From: Vulcanimicrobiota bacterium
GTDB taxonomy: Bacteria; Vulcanimicrobiota; Vulcanimicrobiia; Vulcanimicrobiales; Vulcanimicrobiaceae
Assembly: GCA_003151115.1 (NCBI GenBank)
Contig: PLWS01000002.1
Span: forward strand, 806,001 to 870,000
Reading direction: 5' to 3'
DNA length: 64,000 nt
Both the position numbers and the translations under genes were made by a program. Below are positions 39,970 through 49,496 of this stretch, piece by piece; position 1 is the first letter of the stretch, and every line of letters begins with the position of its first letter. The notes beneath the pieces are model-generated. The model was not told where the DNA came from. It made no database searches and worked only from the letters and a program-made list of their open reading frames with translations.

Positions 39970-42900
39970 ATGCGTGGCTACGCCGAGCTCCACGCGCACA
40001 GCAACTTCACGTTTCTGGAAGGTTCGTCGCACCCTGAAGAATTAGTCGAGGCCGCCGCCGGGCTCGGCCTGGCGGCGTTGGCGCTGACCGACCGCGACGG
40101 ACTGTACGGCGCGGTGCGATTTAGTAAAGCCGCGGCCGATCGTAAACTTCCGGGGATTATCGGCAGTGACCTGACTTTCGGCGACGGCGATCGCGTGACC
40201 GCGCTCGTCGAAAACGCGCTTGGGTATGCAAATCTCTGCGAGCTGATCTCGCTTGGCCAGCTGCGCGGAAGCAAAGGCGAGCCGCGTCTGGAACCCGGCG
40301 ATTTCGATAACCGCACCGGCGGCCTTGTGATTCTCGCGGGCGGTGACGCCGCCGCTCGAAAAGCTGCCGTTTTACGCGAACGTTTCGGCCCGGTGCTTTA
40401 TCTGGAACTGCAGCATCACTTGCACGCGGCCGACGCGCGCGCGTGCCGGGAGACGCTCGAGTTGTCGCGGCGGCTCGATATTCCGTGCGTCGCGACCAAC
40501 GGCGTTTTTTATGCCACCAAAGAGAGCGCGCGTTTGGCCGACGTTCTTTTTTGCGTCAAAACGAAAACCACGCTCGCGCAGGCGCGCGAGGATGCGATAC
40601 TTCGCCCCAACGCCGAGTATTACGTGAAAGCGCCGCGCATGATGGCGCAGATCTTCGAAGGCTACCCGCAAGCGCTCGACAACACGCTCGCGATTGCGGA
40701 ACGCTGCGCTTTCCGGCTCGAACGGCTAACCGGGCAGTTCCCGCTCTTCCCCGTCGCGCAAGGGTATACGCGGCAAAGCTATTTGCGCGAACTGGTCTAC
40801 CGGGGCGCCGCCGAGCGCTACGGCACGCCGTTCGATTCCACCGTCGAACGCCAGCTCGAATACGAACTCGGGATGATCGCAAAAGCCGATCTGGCGGGAT
40901 ATTTTTTGATCGTCTGGGACATCGTGCGCGCCGCCGGCGAACTCGGCGTGCTTTGCCAGGGACGCGGATCGGCGGCCAATTCGGCGGTCTGTTACGCGCT
41001 CGGCATCACCGCGGTCGATCCGATCGGCATGAATCTGCTCTTCGAACGTTTCATGTCGGAAGGGCGGCAAGAGATTCCCGACATCGACGTGGATTTCGCC
41101 CACCAAGATCGCGAGAAGGTGATCCAATACGTCTACGAACGCTACGGCCGGACGCACGCGGCGATGGCGGCGGAAGTGGTCACCTACCATACGCGTTCGG
41201 CGATTCGCGACGTTGGGAAAGCGATCGGTTTGACGCTCGCGCAAGTCGATGGCGTCGCGCGGGAGTACGACGTGCGCGAATCGCTCGAAGACGCGGCCGG
41301 TGCTTCGGAGGTCGGCGAACGGCTCTTTGCATTGTGCGGACGCATCGACGGCTTTCCGCGCCACATGGGGATCCATTCGGGCGGCATGGTCATTACGCGC
41401 GATCCGCTCGTGCGGGTCGCTCCGGTGGAATGGGCGACCATGCGCGACCGCACGATCGTGCAGTGGGACAAAGACGATCTGCAAGACTTGGGATTGATCA
41501 AAATCGATTTGCTCGGGTTGGGCATGCTCTCGCTTTTGCGTGAAGCGTTTGCGATTCACGAACGGGTGAGCGGCGAACGGTTAAAGTTGCATACGATTCC
41601 GCAAGACGATCCCGCGACGTACGCGATGATCCAAAAAGCCGATACGATCGGTGTCTTTCAAATCGAGTCGCGCGCGCAGCAGTCGATGCTGCCGCGCATG
41701 AAGCCGGCCTGTTTTTACGACATCGTCATGCAGGTGGCGATCATCCGGCCGGGGCCGATTCAAGGGCAGATGATCCATCCGTTTTTGCGGCGCCGGTCTG
41801 GCGCGGAACCGGTAACGTATCCGCACCCCAAACTCAAGCCGGTGCTCGAACGCACGCTGGGCGTGCCGCTCTTTCAAGAACAGGGGATGCGCATGGCGGT
41901 CGAAGCCGCGGGCTTTTCACCGGCCGAAGCCGATCGCTTGCGCCGCGCGATGGGACATAAGCGCTCGCACGAGCGCATGCGCGAGCTCTACCCGAAGCTC
42001 GTCGAAGGCATGGTCGAGAACGGCATCGATCGCGCCGCCGCCGAGCAGCTCTTTCATATGCTCGAAGGTTTCGCCGATTACGGTTTTCCCGAATCGCACG
42101 CCGCCAGTTTCGCGCTGCTCGCTTACGAGTCGGCGTATCTCAAGTGTCACCATCCGGCCGTTTTTGCCGCGGCGATCCTCAACGTGCAGCCGATGGGGTT
42201 TTATTCCACCGAAGTTCTGGTCAACGACGCGCGCCGCCACGGCGTTACCGTCAAACCCGTGGCAGTTAACGCGAGTGAGTTCTGGAGTTTCGTGGATCCG
42301 GGCGGTGCGCTGCGGCTGGGTTTTCACGTGATTCGCGGCCTGGGCGAAGCGCAGCGCGAGCGTTTGCAGTCCGCCCTGGAACAAGGACCGTTTGCGGACT
42401 TGCGCGATTTCGCGCAGCGCACGCAGCTCGAAAAAGAAGCGATCGAGAATCTCGCGGTCGCCGGCGCTTTCGATCCATGGTTTGCCTCACGCCGCGAGGC
42501 GATGTGGGCGTTACGCGGTTTAGACGAGCGCGAAACGCGCGGCGAGCTCGGCCGGCTGATGGATGTCGACGAACCGGCGGCGCGCTTCGCCGCGATCTCG
42601 GCGCGGCAGGAGACGGCTTTCGATCTCTGGTCGACCGGCATCTCTGCAAAGGTTCAGCCGATCGCGCACATGCGCGCCGAACTCGAAAAAGAAAACGTCA
42701 TCCCCGCCGGGCGCTTGGCGGAGATGCCGGGCAATCTCGTCTGCAAAGTCGGCGGCCTGGTGATCACGCGGCAGCGGCCTGGTACGGCGAAAGGCTTCGT
42801 CTTTTTGACGCTCGAGGACGAAACCGGCTTGGTGAACGTCATCGTACGGCCCGACGTCTACGAGCGCTACCGGCGCACGATCCGTCAGTCGATGACCGTT

Positions 42901-43017
42901 ATCGTCGAAGGCAAACTGCAGAAGGAGGACGGCTGCATCGACGTACTGGCGCGCAAAGTCTGGAGTTTCGAGGCAAGCGACGTCGTGGGCGGAGTCCGTT
43001 CGCGCAATTTTCAATAG
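39970..43017 (+). CDS. dnaE2: Error-prone DNA polymerase III alpha subunit DnaE2
   Basis: SOS-induced translesion polymerase. The 1015-residue protein is the shorter DnaE2 form. It has a PHP domain (A-E-L-H-A-H-S-N-F-T-F-L-E-G), the polymerase core with G-R-G-S-A-A-N-S and the catalytic I-P-D-I-D-V-D-F, the later D-L-L-G-L-G-M-L-S block, helix-hairpin-helix and a C-terminal OB fold (G-L-V-I-T-R-Q-R-P, F-L-T-L-E-D-E-T-G). It lacks the extended tau-binding tail of the replicative DnaE. Expression should follow the LexA box at 37345. Its stop directly abuts the stop of the convergent TonB-like gene. Confidence 0.96.
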   Translation: MRGYAELHAHSNFTFLEGSSHPEELVEAAAGLGLAALALTDRDGLYGAVRFSKAAADRKLPGIIGSDLTFGDGDRVTALVENALGYANLCELISLGQLRGSKGEPRLEPGDFDNRTGGLVILAGGDAAARKAAVLRERFGPVLYLELQHHLHAADARACRETLELSRRLDIPCVATNGVFYATKESARLADVLFCVKTKTTLAQAREDAILRPNAEYYVKAPRMMAQIFEGYPQALDNTLAIAERCAFRLERLTGQFPLFPVAQGYTRQSYLRELVYRGAAERYGTPFDSTVERQLEYELGMIAKADLAGYFLIVWDIVRAAGELGVLCQGRGSAANSAVCYALGITAVDPIGMNLLFERFMSEGRQEIPDIDVDFAHQDREKVIQYVYERYGRTHAAMAAEVVTYHTRSAIRDVGKAIGLTLAQVDGVAREYDVRESLEDAAGASEVGERLFALCGRIDGFPRHMGIHSGGMVITRDPLVRVAPVEWATMRDRTIVQWDKDDLQDLGLIKIDLLGLGMLSLLREAFAIHERVSGERLKLHTIPQDDPATYAMIQKADTIGVFQIESRAQQSMLPRMKPACFYDIVMQVAIIRPGPIQGQMIHPFLRRRSGAEPVTYPHPKLKPVLERTLGVPLFQEQGMRMAVEAAGFSPAEADRLRRAMGHKRSHERMRELYPKLVEGMVENGIDRAAAEQLFHMLEGFADYGFPESHAASFALLAYESAYLKCHHPAVFAAAILNVQPMGFYSTEVLVNDARRHGVTVKPVAVNASEFWSFVDPGGALRLGFHVIRGLGEAQRERLQSALEQGPFADLRDFAQRTQLEKEAIENLAVAGAFDPWFASRREAMWALRGLDERETRGELGRLMDVDEPAARFAAISARQETAFDLWSTGISAKVQPIAHMRAELEKENVIPAGRLAEMPGNLVCKVGGLVITRQRPGTAKGFVFLTLEDETGLVNVIVRPDVYERYRRTIRQSMTVIVEGKLQKEDGCIDVLARKVWSFEASDVVGGVRSRNFQ

Positions 43018-43800
43018 CTAGTCGTGTGCAACCGGACACGAAGCAAAGTGATGCTCGTAGCAAAACGCGACGAGCGGGTGCGGATTGACGTCGGGCGGCA
43101 TAACGTAACCAGGCTCCGGCCCGGGGAGCGGCATAGTGCGCCAGCCCAGTTTGATCGGATCTTGTGATTGCGGAAACCGGACGGGCCACGGCACGCTGCC
43201 CGTTTCGCTCGTTCCGTCCGGATACAGCACCCAGTAGCGCACGTAGTAGTAATCCCACGGGCCTCGCTGCCACGCTTGCGTCGGATAGAGAATGCCTTGT
43301 CCGATGTTCGGCGAGCCGATGCTGCCGGAAAAATTGAACGTGTAGCGCTTGGTCGTCGCCGGCGCGCTCACGGGCTGTGCAGCGCCTACGACCGGATTGT
43401 TTTCCTCACGCAGCCTGGCGATCGTTTTTGTGAATTGCTGTTGCTGCTGCGCGAGCTGTTGGCTGAAGCTTTGCGTCTGCGGCCCGTGATGCGTCGTTTC
43501 CCGCGGCACGCTGATCGCGGCGCGCGGCGTGATCCGCGCGAGCTCGCGGTGCGGAGCTTGTTCGGGGGCGGACTTCGTCACCGCTCGCGGCTTCGGCTGC
43601 GGAGCCGGCGGGTGGATGGGCGAGGGACGCTGCGGTTGCGGGCGCCGCTCGAAACGCAAGGCGCTCGACGTGATCGAGATCGTTTCCACCGGCTGCAACT
43701 GCTGCGCACCGGAGATAAAACGCGCGCGCAAAAGCCACGCCAGCAACGGTCCGGCGACGAGATGAAACCCGATCGATAAGACAAACGCCCAGAACAGCAC
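43018..43800 (-). CDS. TonB/TolA-like envelope protein of unknown role
   Basis: A 260-residue protein anchored by one N-terminal helix (F-W-A-F-V-L-S-I-G-F-H-L-V-A-G-P-L-L-A-W), where S-x3-H recalls the TonB anchor. A Pro/Gln/Arg-rich periplasmic linker (~55-150) and a small beta-rich C-terminal domain with Y-Y-Y-V-R-Y-W-V-L-Y-P-D-G-T follow. The layout fits TonB/TolA-type energy-transducing or spanning proteins, but ExbB/ExbD genes are absent here and the C-terminal domain is not clearly TonB. It ends with a C-Y-E-H-H-F-A-S-C-P segment. Its stop codon touches that of dnaE2. Confidence 0.62.
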   Translation of the reverse strand: MLFWAFVLSIGFHLVAGPLLAWLLRARFISGAQQLQPVETISITSSALRFERRPQPQRPSPIHPPAPQPKPRAVTKSAPEQAPHRELARITPRAAISVPRETTHHGPQTQSFSQQLAQQQQQFTKTIARLREENNPVVGAAQPVSAPATTKRYTFNFSGSIGSPNIGQGILYPTQAWQRGPWDYYYVRYWVLYPDGTSETGSVPWPVRFPQSQDPIKLGWRTMPLPGPEPGYVMPPDVNPHPLVAFCYEHHFASCPVAHD

Positions 43801-43829
43801 GCGTTCGGCGCGTTTGCGCCGTGACGTGT

Positions 43830-44639
43830 TCAGGCTGGCGGTTTCCCTTTGACGACCTTCGGATGCGAGAAATACCGCACGCCGGCAGCTTCGAGCATGT
43901 GCCTCCCTTCGCCCGATAGTATGAAGTTCGAGAACGTCCGAGCTGCTAACGGATGCGGGGCCCGCGGCATTACCGCGAGCGCGTAAGTGATTTCGCCGGA
44001 AAGATTCGCGCCGGCCGGAAGTTCGATCGTGCGCAGTCCGGGCCGCGCCGTTTCGGTTGAATAGAAGAAGCCGGCGTCGAGGGCTCCAGTCTCGACGCGG
44101 ACGGTCAAATCTTCCTCAGGATACTCGCCGGCGCGCGCCAGCAGAATTTGCGCCAGCTTGGGAAGGCGCTCGAAGCTCCCGAGCCGGACGACGGATCGCA
44201 CGGTCCGCGCGCCTTTTGGATCGAGCCTCGGATCGGTCCGGCCGACTCGCACGCCGGCCGCGGTGAGCGCATCCAAGAGCGGGAGCTTCCCGCGAGCCGC
44301 CGCCGCGAACTGCGGCGCATGCGGCGAGTTGGGTGAGTAGGCGATCACCATCCGCGCCGATCCGAAGATCGTATAAGAACTCGCCAAGCCGTCCAGCAGC
44401 GAAGGGTCGGCGCTGATAAAAACGTCGGGATCGCGCAGGCCGGCCCGGATCAGGTTCGCGAGCGCGCGGCTTCCCTTCGCCTCCCCGGCAAAACGAACTC
44501 CGGTGCGCTCGGCCAGGGCGCGGGCAACCGGTCCTTCCATGGCGGCCACTAGCGAAGCGGCGTAGGCGACGGAAACAGTTCCGGAAGAACTGGGTACGAA
44601 AGCTATGGCCGCGGCGAGGAGCGCGGCGGAAAATTTCAC
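43830..44639 (-). CDS. WtpA/ModA-like tungstate/molybdate-binding protein
   Basis: A ~270-residue exported solute-binding protein. After the signal peptide comes V-A-Y-A-A-S-L-V-A-A-M-E-G-P, then G-E-A-K-G-S-R-A-L-A-N-L-I and P-D-V-F-I-S-A-D-P-S-L-L. The oxyanion-binding region Y-S-P-N-S follows, as in the WtpA branch of the ModA family. The start is GTG 44639 or ATG 44669; I prefer the GTG because it begins at the signal peptide and has GGAAG upstream, while GAGGA lies too close to the ATG. No permease or ATPase gene is adjacent. Function as molybdate or tungstate uptake protein is likely but not proven. Confidence 0.82.
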   Translation of the reverse strand: MKFSAALLAAAIAFVPSSSGTVSVAYAASLVAAMEGPVARALAERTGVRFAGEAKGSRALANLIRAGLRDPDVFISADPSLLDGLASSYTIFGSARMVIAYSPNSPHAPQFAAAARGKLPLLDALTAAGVRVGRTDPRLDPKGARTVRSVVRLGSFERLPKLAQILLARAGEYPEEDLTVRVETGALDAGFFYSTETARPGLRTIELPAGANLSGEITYALAVMPRAPHPLAARTFSNFILSGEGRHMLEAAGVRYFSHPKVVKGKPPA

Positions 44640-44716
44640 GCGCGGATCTTCCGTGGCGCGAAAAGACATTCCTCACAACCGTGACGAACACGGCTTCTTA
44701 AGGGAGCACCCGCTTA

Positions 44717-44950
44717 ATGCACGCGCACGAGATCGACATGAACGGAAGCGACGGATCGCATGGGAAACGCGATGGCAGCCTTACCCGAACGCTGGTCTGG
44801 GTCGGCGTGGCAGGGCTTTCGGCTGCGCTCGCGTTCGCGCTGATTCGCGCCGCGATCTCGCGCAGGCCCGCCGATCCGACGAGCCGGCGCATTCAACAAC
44901 TGATCGACGAGGCAAATCAACTTCTCAAAACGCTTGACGATCAGCGTTAG
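44717..44950 (+). CDS. Small single-helix membrane protein
   Basis: A 77-residue protein of no recognised family. A polar, His/Asp-rich N-terminus is followed by one transmembrane helix (about residues 26-46: L-V-W-V-G-V-A-G-L-S-A-A-L-A-F-A-L-I) and a short helical tail (R-R-I-Q-Q-L-I-D-E-A-N-Q-L-L). AGGGAG lies 10 bases before the ATG. Its end overlaps the TTG start of the RNA methyltransferase gene by 17 bases, so it is coupled to that gene. Confidence 0.65.
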   Translation: MHAHEIDMNGSDGSHGKRDGSLTRTLVWVGVAGLSAALAFALIRAAISRRPADPTSRRIQQLIDEANQLLKTLDDQR

Positions 44951-46277
44951 CGCCGGCTCCGAACTCGAACTCGCGTTTACCGATGTGCTCGCCAACGGCC
45001 AGGCGGTCGGGCGTGCCGGCGGCATCGTCGTTTTTTGTTCCGGTCCGCTCCCCAGAGAACGCGCGCGCGTGCGCATCACCGCGGTCAAGCCGAAGTACGC
45101 CGTCGCCGAACTGCTCACGATCCTGGAGACGTCCGACGACCGCGTCGCGCCGTTCTGTCCCGTCTTCGGCGAGTGCGGCGGCTGTCAGCTGCAGCACCTC
45201 GCCTATCCCGCACAACTCGCTTGGAAACGCGAGGTCGTTCGCAACACGCTGGCACGCATCGGCGGGTTCGCGGATATCGCCGTCGCCGAAACGATCGGGA
45301 TGCCCAATCCGCGCGCGTATCGCAACAAGATGTCGCTGGTCGTGGATCGATCCTGCGAGCGCGTGGGCTTCTACAAGCAGCGTTCGCACGACATGGTGCA
45401 GATCGACGCTTGCCCGATCGTGTTGCCGCGCCTTGACGAGCAGATAGCGCGCGTAAACGCCGCAAAGTCCGATCCGGCGACCGCGGATGCATTCGCGCGC
45501 ACGCGTCACGTCGTCGCACGCACGGCGCAGGCGACAGGCGAAGTGGTCGTGACGTTCACGACCGACCGTCCGGACGAAACACTGAAAGCCAAAGCTGCGC
45601 AAGTCGCCGGCAAACTCGAACGAATTTCGGGGCTGACAAACTCCTACGACCTTTCCGGACCCAATGCGATCTTGGGCCGGAAGCAGCGCACGCTTATGGG
45701 TTCTGCGACGATCGAAGAGTCGATTGGCGGTCTGCGCTACCGCGTTTCGTCGGGCTCGTTCTTCCAAGTCAACGTCGAGATCGTGGAACGCATCTTCGAA
45801 CGTCTCGAGCCGCTGCTGAACCGGCCGATGCGCATTCTCGATTTCTATTGCGGCGCCGGCACGTTTTCGCTGCACTTCGCAAAGCGCGGCGCGACGGTCT
45901 TTGGAGTAGACGAAAACGCGCTCGCGGTCGCCGAGGCGCGCGAGAACGCGGCCCTCAACAGTCTGGGGCAGAAGGCGCGGTTTGCGGCCGGAACCGTGCA
46001 GCATGCGCTCTCCCACCCCGGGCTTGCCAAGGAGGTCGCCGGAACCGACGCCGTGTTCTTGGATCCGCCGCGCAAAGGGTGTGACGAACGCGCGCTCGCG
46101 GCTTTGGCTGCGAGGCGAATCCCCGCAATCTGGTACCTGTCGTGCGATCCGGCCACGCTCGCCCGGGATTTGAAGTTTCTGGCCGCCAAAGGGTACCGCC
46201 CCGGCGAGGTGCAGCCGTTCGACATGTTTCCGCAAACCGGGCACGTCGAGACGCTGGCGCTGCTCGCCCTTTCCTGA
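44934..46277 (+). CDS. rlmD: RlmD/TrmA-family 23S rRNA (uracil-C5)-methyltransferase
   Basis: S-adenosylmethionine-dependent enzyme that methylates uracil C5 in 23S rRNA (RlmD/RlmCD-type). The 447-residue protein has an N-terminal TRAM domain. A 4Fe-4S cluster is marked by C75, C81, C84 (C-P-V-F-G-E-C-G-G-C-Q-L-Q-H) and C160. The SAM site is F-Y-C-G-A-G-T-F-S, and D-P-P-R-K-G-C is followed by the catalytic Cys in W-Y-L-S-C-D-P-A-T-L. TTG start inside the preceding gene. Position of the modified base (U1939, U747 or other) cannot be decided here. Confidence 0.88.
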   Translation: MTISVSAGSELELAFTDVLANGQAVGRAGGIVVFCSGPLPRERARVRITAVKPKYAVAELLTILETSDDRVAPFCPVFGECGGCQLQHLAYPAQLAWKREVVRNTLARIGGFADIAVAETIGMPNPRAYRNKMSLVVDRSCERVGFYKQRSHDMVQIDACPIVLPRLDEQIARVNAAKSDPATADAFARTRHVVARTAQATGEVVVTFTTDRPDETLKAKAAQVAGKLERISGLTNSYDLSGPNAILGRKQRTLMGSATIEESIGGLRYRVSSGSFFQVNVEIVERIFERLEPLLNRPMRILDFYCGAGTFSLHFAKRGATVFGVDENALAVAEARENAALNSLGQKARFAAGTVQHALSHPGLAKEVAGTDAVFLDPPRKGCDERALAALAARRIPAIWYLSCDPATLARDLKFLAAKGYRPGEVQPFDMFPQTGHVETLALLALS

Positions 46278-46284
46278 GGCAAGC

Positions 46285-46578
46285 GTGGCATCTGAAAAAA
46301 TAGACGTCCGGTACGTCGCAAAACTCGCGCGAATCGCACTGAGCGAAGACGAAGCCGAACGCTTTGGCAAACAGCTGGGCGATCTGCTCGCGCACGTGAA
46401 CGTGCTTTCGGAATTGGAGACGGCCTCGGTGCCGGCCACCGCGCAAGTGGTGGAATCGCGTAACGTCGAGCGCTCCGACGAAGCCGGGCCGTGCCTGGAT
46501 CGCGAAACGGTGCTCTCGATGGCGCCGCAGCGGGAAGGCTCCTTTTTCCGCGTTCCCAAGATTATCGGGCAGCCGTGA
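46285..46578 (+). CDS. gatC: Asp-tRNA(Asn)/Glu-tRNA(Gln) amidotransferase subunit C
   Basis: Small 97-residue subunit that wraps round GatA and links it to GatB. Typical blocks: V-R-Y-V-A-K-L-A-R-I-A-L-S-E-D-E, F-G-K-Q-L-G-D-L-L-A-H-V-N-V-L and near the C-terminus F-F-R-V-P-K-I-I. GTG start. It leads the gatCAB operon; the gatA GTG overlaps its stop (GTGA). The complex is needed where glutaminyl- or asparaginyl-tRNA synthetase is missing, so this cell probably charges Gln-tRNA and/or Asn-tRNA indirectly. Confidence 0.95.
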   Translation: MASEKIDVRYVAKLARIALSEDEAERFGKQLGDLLAHVNVLSELETASVPATAQVVESRNVERSDEAGPCLDRETVLSMAPQREGSFFRVPKIIGQP

Positions 46579-48035
46579 ACGACGTCGTCAAACGATCGGC
46601 CGCGGAGATCGCGCGCGACGTTAACGCTAAACGCATTTCGGCGCGCGACGTCACCGAAGCCGTCCTCGCTCGCGTCGATGAAGTGGACGACCGGCTGGGA
46701 TGCTATCTCACGCGGCTGCACGACCTTGCACGCGAACAGGCGTCTCGAGTGGACGAGCGCGTCGCGGCGGGAGAATCGTTGCCGCTCGCGGGCGTGCCCT
46801 TAGCAGTCAAAGACAACATGTGCCTCTCCGGAACGCGGACGACAGCCGCTTCCAAGATCTTAGAGAATTGGATCGCGCCGTACACATCGACCGCCGTGCA
46901 GCGCATGCTCGACGCGGGCGCGGTTCCGATCGGCAAATCGAACCTCGACGAATTTGCGATGGGCAGCTCGTGTGAAAACAGCGCGCTCGGCGTCACGCGC
47001 AACCCGTACGACTTGCAGCGCGTGCCGGGCGGCAGCTCCGGCGGATCCGCGGCGGCGGTCGCGGCATTCGAAGCCGCCATCGGCATGGGCAGCGATACCG
47101 GCGGATCGATTCGCGAGCCCGGAGCCTTTTGCAACGTGGTTGGATTCAAGCCCACGTACGGCCGCGTGTCGCGCTACGGTTTGATCGCCTTTGCATCGAG
47201 CTTGGATCAGATCGGCCCGCTGACCCGGACGGTGGAAGATGCGGCGCTTGCATACGACGCGATGGCCGGGCATGACCCCATGGATTCGACGAGCATCGAT
47301 CGTCCGGTCGAGCCGGCCGCGCCTTCGCTGCGTGAAGATCTGGAAGGCCTGCGCATCGGCATCGTCAAGGAATTCGTCACCGCCAAGCTCGGCGCGGAAA
47401 TCGATGCGCTGTACAAACGTGCGTACGCCGAGCTCGCCAAGCTCGGAGCGGAACTCGTCGAGGTGTCGCTGCCGACGGCCGATTACGGACTGGCAACTTA
47501 CTACTTGATCGCGCCCGCGGAATGCAGCAGCAACCTAGCAAGGTTCGACGGCGTCCGCTACGGTTTGCGCGTGGATGGCGCCGACGTCGGACAAATGTAT
47601 GAGCAAACGCGCGCGGCCGGATTTGGTCCGGAGGTAAAGCGGCGCATCCTGATCGGCACATACGCGCTTTCGAGCGGGTACTATGACGCGTACTACGTCA
47701 AGGCGCAGAAAGCGCGCACGATGTCCGCGCAAGACTTCAAGAAAGCGTTCGAACATTGCGACCTGATCGCCGCACCGGCCGCGAGCAGCCCGGCGTTCGA
47801 ATTCGACTCCAAGAGCGATCCGTACAGCATGTACATGATGGACTATTACACGATACCGATGTCGCTGGCGGGTTTGCCGGCACTCTCGGTTCCCTGCGGA
47901 TATGCGGGAACGCCGGCGATGCCCATGGGTCTGCAGCTCGCGGCACCGCTCTTTGAAGAAACCAGGTTGCTTGGCGCGGCGCATGCGTACGAACGCGCGA
48001 CCGCGTACGCTGTGGAAGGCGCGATCGCGGTATGA
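46575..48035 (+). CDS. gatA: Asp-tRNA(Asn)/Glu-tRNA(Gln) amidotransferase subunit A
   Basis: Glutaminase subunit that releases ammonia for tRNA amidation. With the GTG at 46575 the protein has 486 residues. The amidase triad falls at K79 (P-L-A-V-K-D-N), S154 (P-G-G-S-S-G-G) and S178 (T-G-G-S-I-R), exactly the numbering known for the Staphylococcus enzyme, which supports this start. An earlier in-frame ATG at 46491 lies within gatC. gatB overlaps its stop by 4 bases. Confidence 0.97.
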   Translation: MNDVVKRSAAEIARDVNAKRISARDVTEAVLARVDEVDDRLGCYLTRLHDLAREQASRVDERVAAGESLPLAGVPLAVKDNMCLSGTRTTAASKILENWIAPYTSTAVQRMLDAGAVPIGKSNLDEFAMGSSCENSALGVTRNPYDLQRVPGGSSGGSAAAVAAFEAAIGMGSDTGGSIREPGAFCNVVGFKPTYGRVSRYGLIAFASSLDQIGPLTRTVEDAALAYDAMAGHDPMDSTSIDRPVEPAAPSLREDLEGLRIGIVKEFVTAKLGAEIDALYKRAYAELAKLGAELVEVSLPTADYGLATYYLIAPAECSSNLARFDGVRYGLRVDGADVGQMYEQTRAAGFGPEVKRRILIGTYALSSGYYDAYYVKAQKARTMSAQDFKKAFEHCDLIAAPAASSPAFEFDSKSDPYSMYMMDYYTIPMSLAGLPALSVPCGYAGTPAMPMGLQLAAPLFEETRLLGAAHAYERATAYAVEGAIAV

Positions 48036-49492
48036 CCGTGCAGACGCGTTACGAAGCGGTCATCGGCATCGAGTGCCACGTCGAGTTGAAGACGCGCAGC
48101 AAGATGTTTTGTGCTTGCGCCAACGAGTTCGGCGGCGAACCCAACACCAAGGTCTGCCCGGTCTGCCTGGCGCTTCCCGGCGCGCTGCCGGTTGCAAACG
48201 CCGAAGCGATCCGCCACATGATCCGGGCCGGGCTTGCGTTCGGCGCTTCGATTCCGGCCTTCTCCAAGTTCGATCGCAAGAACTACTTCTATCCCGACAT
48301 GCCCAAGGATTACCAGATCTCGCAATACGACATGCCGCTGACGCTCGGCGGCAGCGTGCGCTACTGGCTCGAAGACGGCACGCTCAAAGAGTGCAAGCTC
48401 ACGCGCATCCATTTAGAAGAAGATACGGGGAAATCGATACACGGCGGCGGCGGAGACGGCCGCATTGCGGGCAGCTCGTTTTCGCTGATCGATTTCAACC
48501 GGGCCGGCGTGCCCCTCATGGAGTGCGTTTCCGAACCCGATCTCCGCAGCGCGCAAGAAGCGGTCGGTTATCTCGAGGCGCTCAAGCGTACGTTCGTGCA
48601 ACTCGGCGTAAGCGACGTAAAAATGGAAGAAGGCTCGCTGCGCTGCGATGCCAACGTTTCGATCCGTCCGGCGGGCAGCACGGAGTTGGGCACCAAGACC
48701 GAGATCAAGAACATGAATTCATTCAGGTCGGTCTTACGCGCGATCGAAAGCGAGATCGAGCGGCAGATTGCCGTGTTGGAGTCCGGTAGCCGCATTGTTC
48801 AGGAAACGCGCGGCTGGGACGAAGGCCAGGGCGTAACGCATTCGATGCGCAGTAAGGAAGAAGCGCACGATTACCGCTATTTTCCGGATCCCGATCTCGT
48901 GCCGATCGAGGTCGACGCGGCGCTGATCGACGAACTCAAGAAAACGATTCCCGTGCTACCGCCCGAGCGCTTTGCGCGCTACCGCGGATATGGCATGGAC
49001 CCCAAACAAGCCACGCAGCTCGTCGACAACTTTCCGCTTGCCGATTATTTCGACGCGTGCGTTGCGGCCGGCGCAAATCCGCAGGCGAGCATGAACTTCG
49101 TCTTGAGCGATCTGTCGCGGCTGGCAAACGAAACCGGTACGCCGGTAAACGAGTCGGCGGTCACCCCCGAAGCCTTGGCGGAACTGGTAGCGCTGGTCGA
49201 ATCCAAAACGGTGAACTCGAAAATCGCCAAAGAACTGCTCGAGCGCATGTGGGCCGGCGAGGGTTCTCCGAAAGCGATCGTCGAGCAAGAGGGTCTCGCG
49301 CAAACCAGCGACACGGGCGAGATCGAACGGCTGATCGACGAGGTCTTGGCCGCGAACGAAAAAGCGGCAACCGACTACAAAGCCGGAAAAACGAACATTC
49401 TGGGTTTTCTCACGGGGCAAGTGATGAAGGCGTCGCGCGGGAAAGCCAATCCGGCGCTCGTGAACGAGCTGCTGCGCAAGAAATTGGAGTAA
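48032..49492 (+). CDS. gatB: Asp-tRNA(Asn)/Glu-tRNA(Gln) amidotransferase subunit B
   Basis: Kinase/amidotransferase subunit that activates the mischarged tRNA and accepts ammonia from GatA. The 486-residue protein opens G-I-E-C-H-V-E-L-K-T and has L-A-L-P-G-A-L-P-V. The G-I-E-x-H core and F-N-R-A-G-V-P-L-M-E block are followed by E-G-S-L-R-C-D-A-N-V-S and Y-R-Y-F-P-D-P-D-L. A C-terminal YqeY-like helical tail ends it. C-A-C...C-P-V-C near residues 25-45 is a zinc site. Overlaps gatA by 4 bases. Confidence 0.97.
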   Translation: MTVQTRYEAVIGIECHVELKTRSKMFCACANEFGGEPNTKVCPVCLALPGALPVANAEAIRHMIRAGLAFGASIPAFSKFDRKNYFYPDMPKDYQISQYDMPLTLGGSVRYWLEDGTLKECKLTRIHLEEDTGKSIHGGGGDGRIAGSSFSLIDFNRAGVPLMECVSEPDLRSAQEAVGYLEALKRTFVQLGVSDVKMEEGSLRCDANVSIRPAGSTELGTKTEIKNMNSFRSVLRAIESEIERQIAVLESGSRIVQETRGWDEGQGVTHSMRSKEEAHDYRYFPDPDLVPIEVDAALIDELKKTIPVLPPERFARYRGYGMDPKQATQLVDNFPLADYFDACVAAGANPQASMNFVLSDLSRLANETGTPVNESAVTPEALAELVALVESKTVNSKIAKELLERMWAGEGSPKAIVEQEGLAQTSDTGEIERLIDEVLAANEKAATDYKAGKTNILGFLTGQVMKASRGKANPALVNELLRKKLE

Positions 49493-49496
49493 CGAT

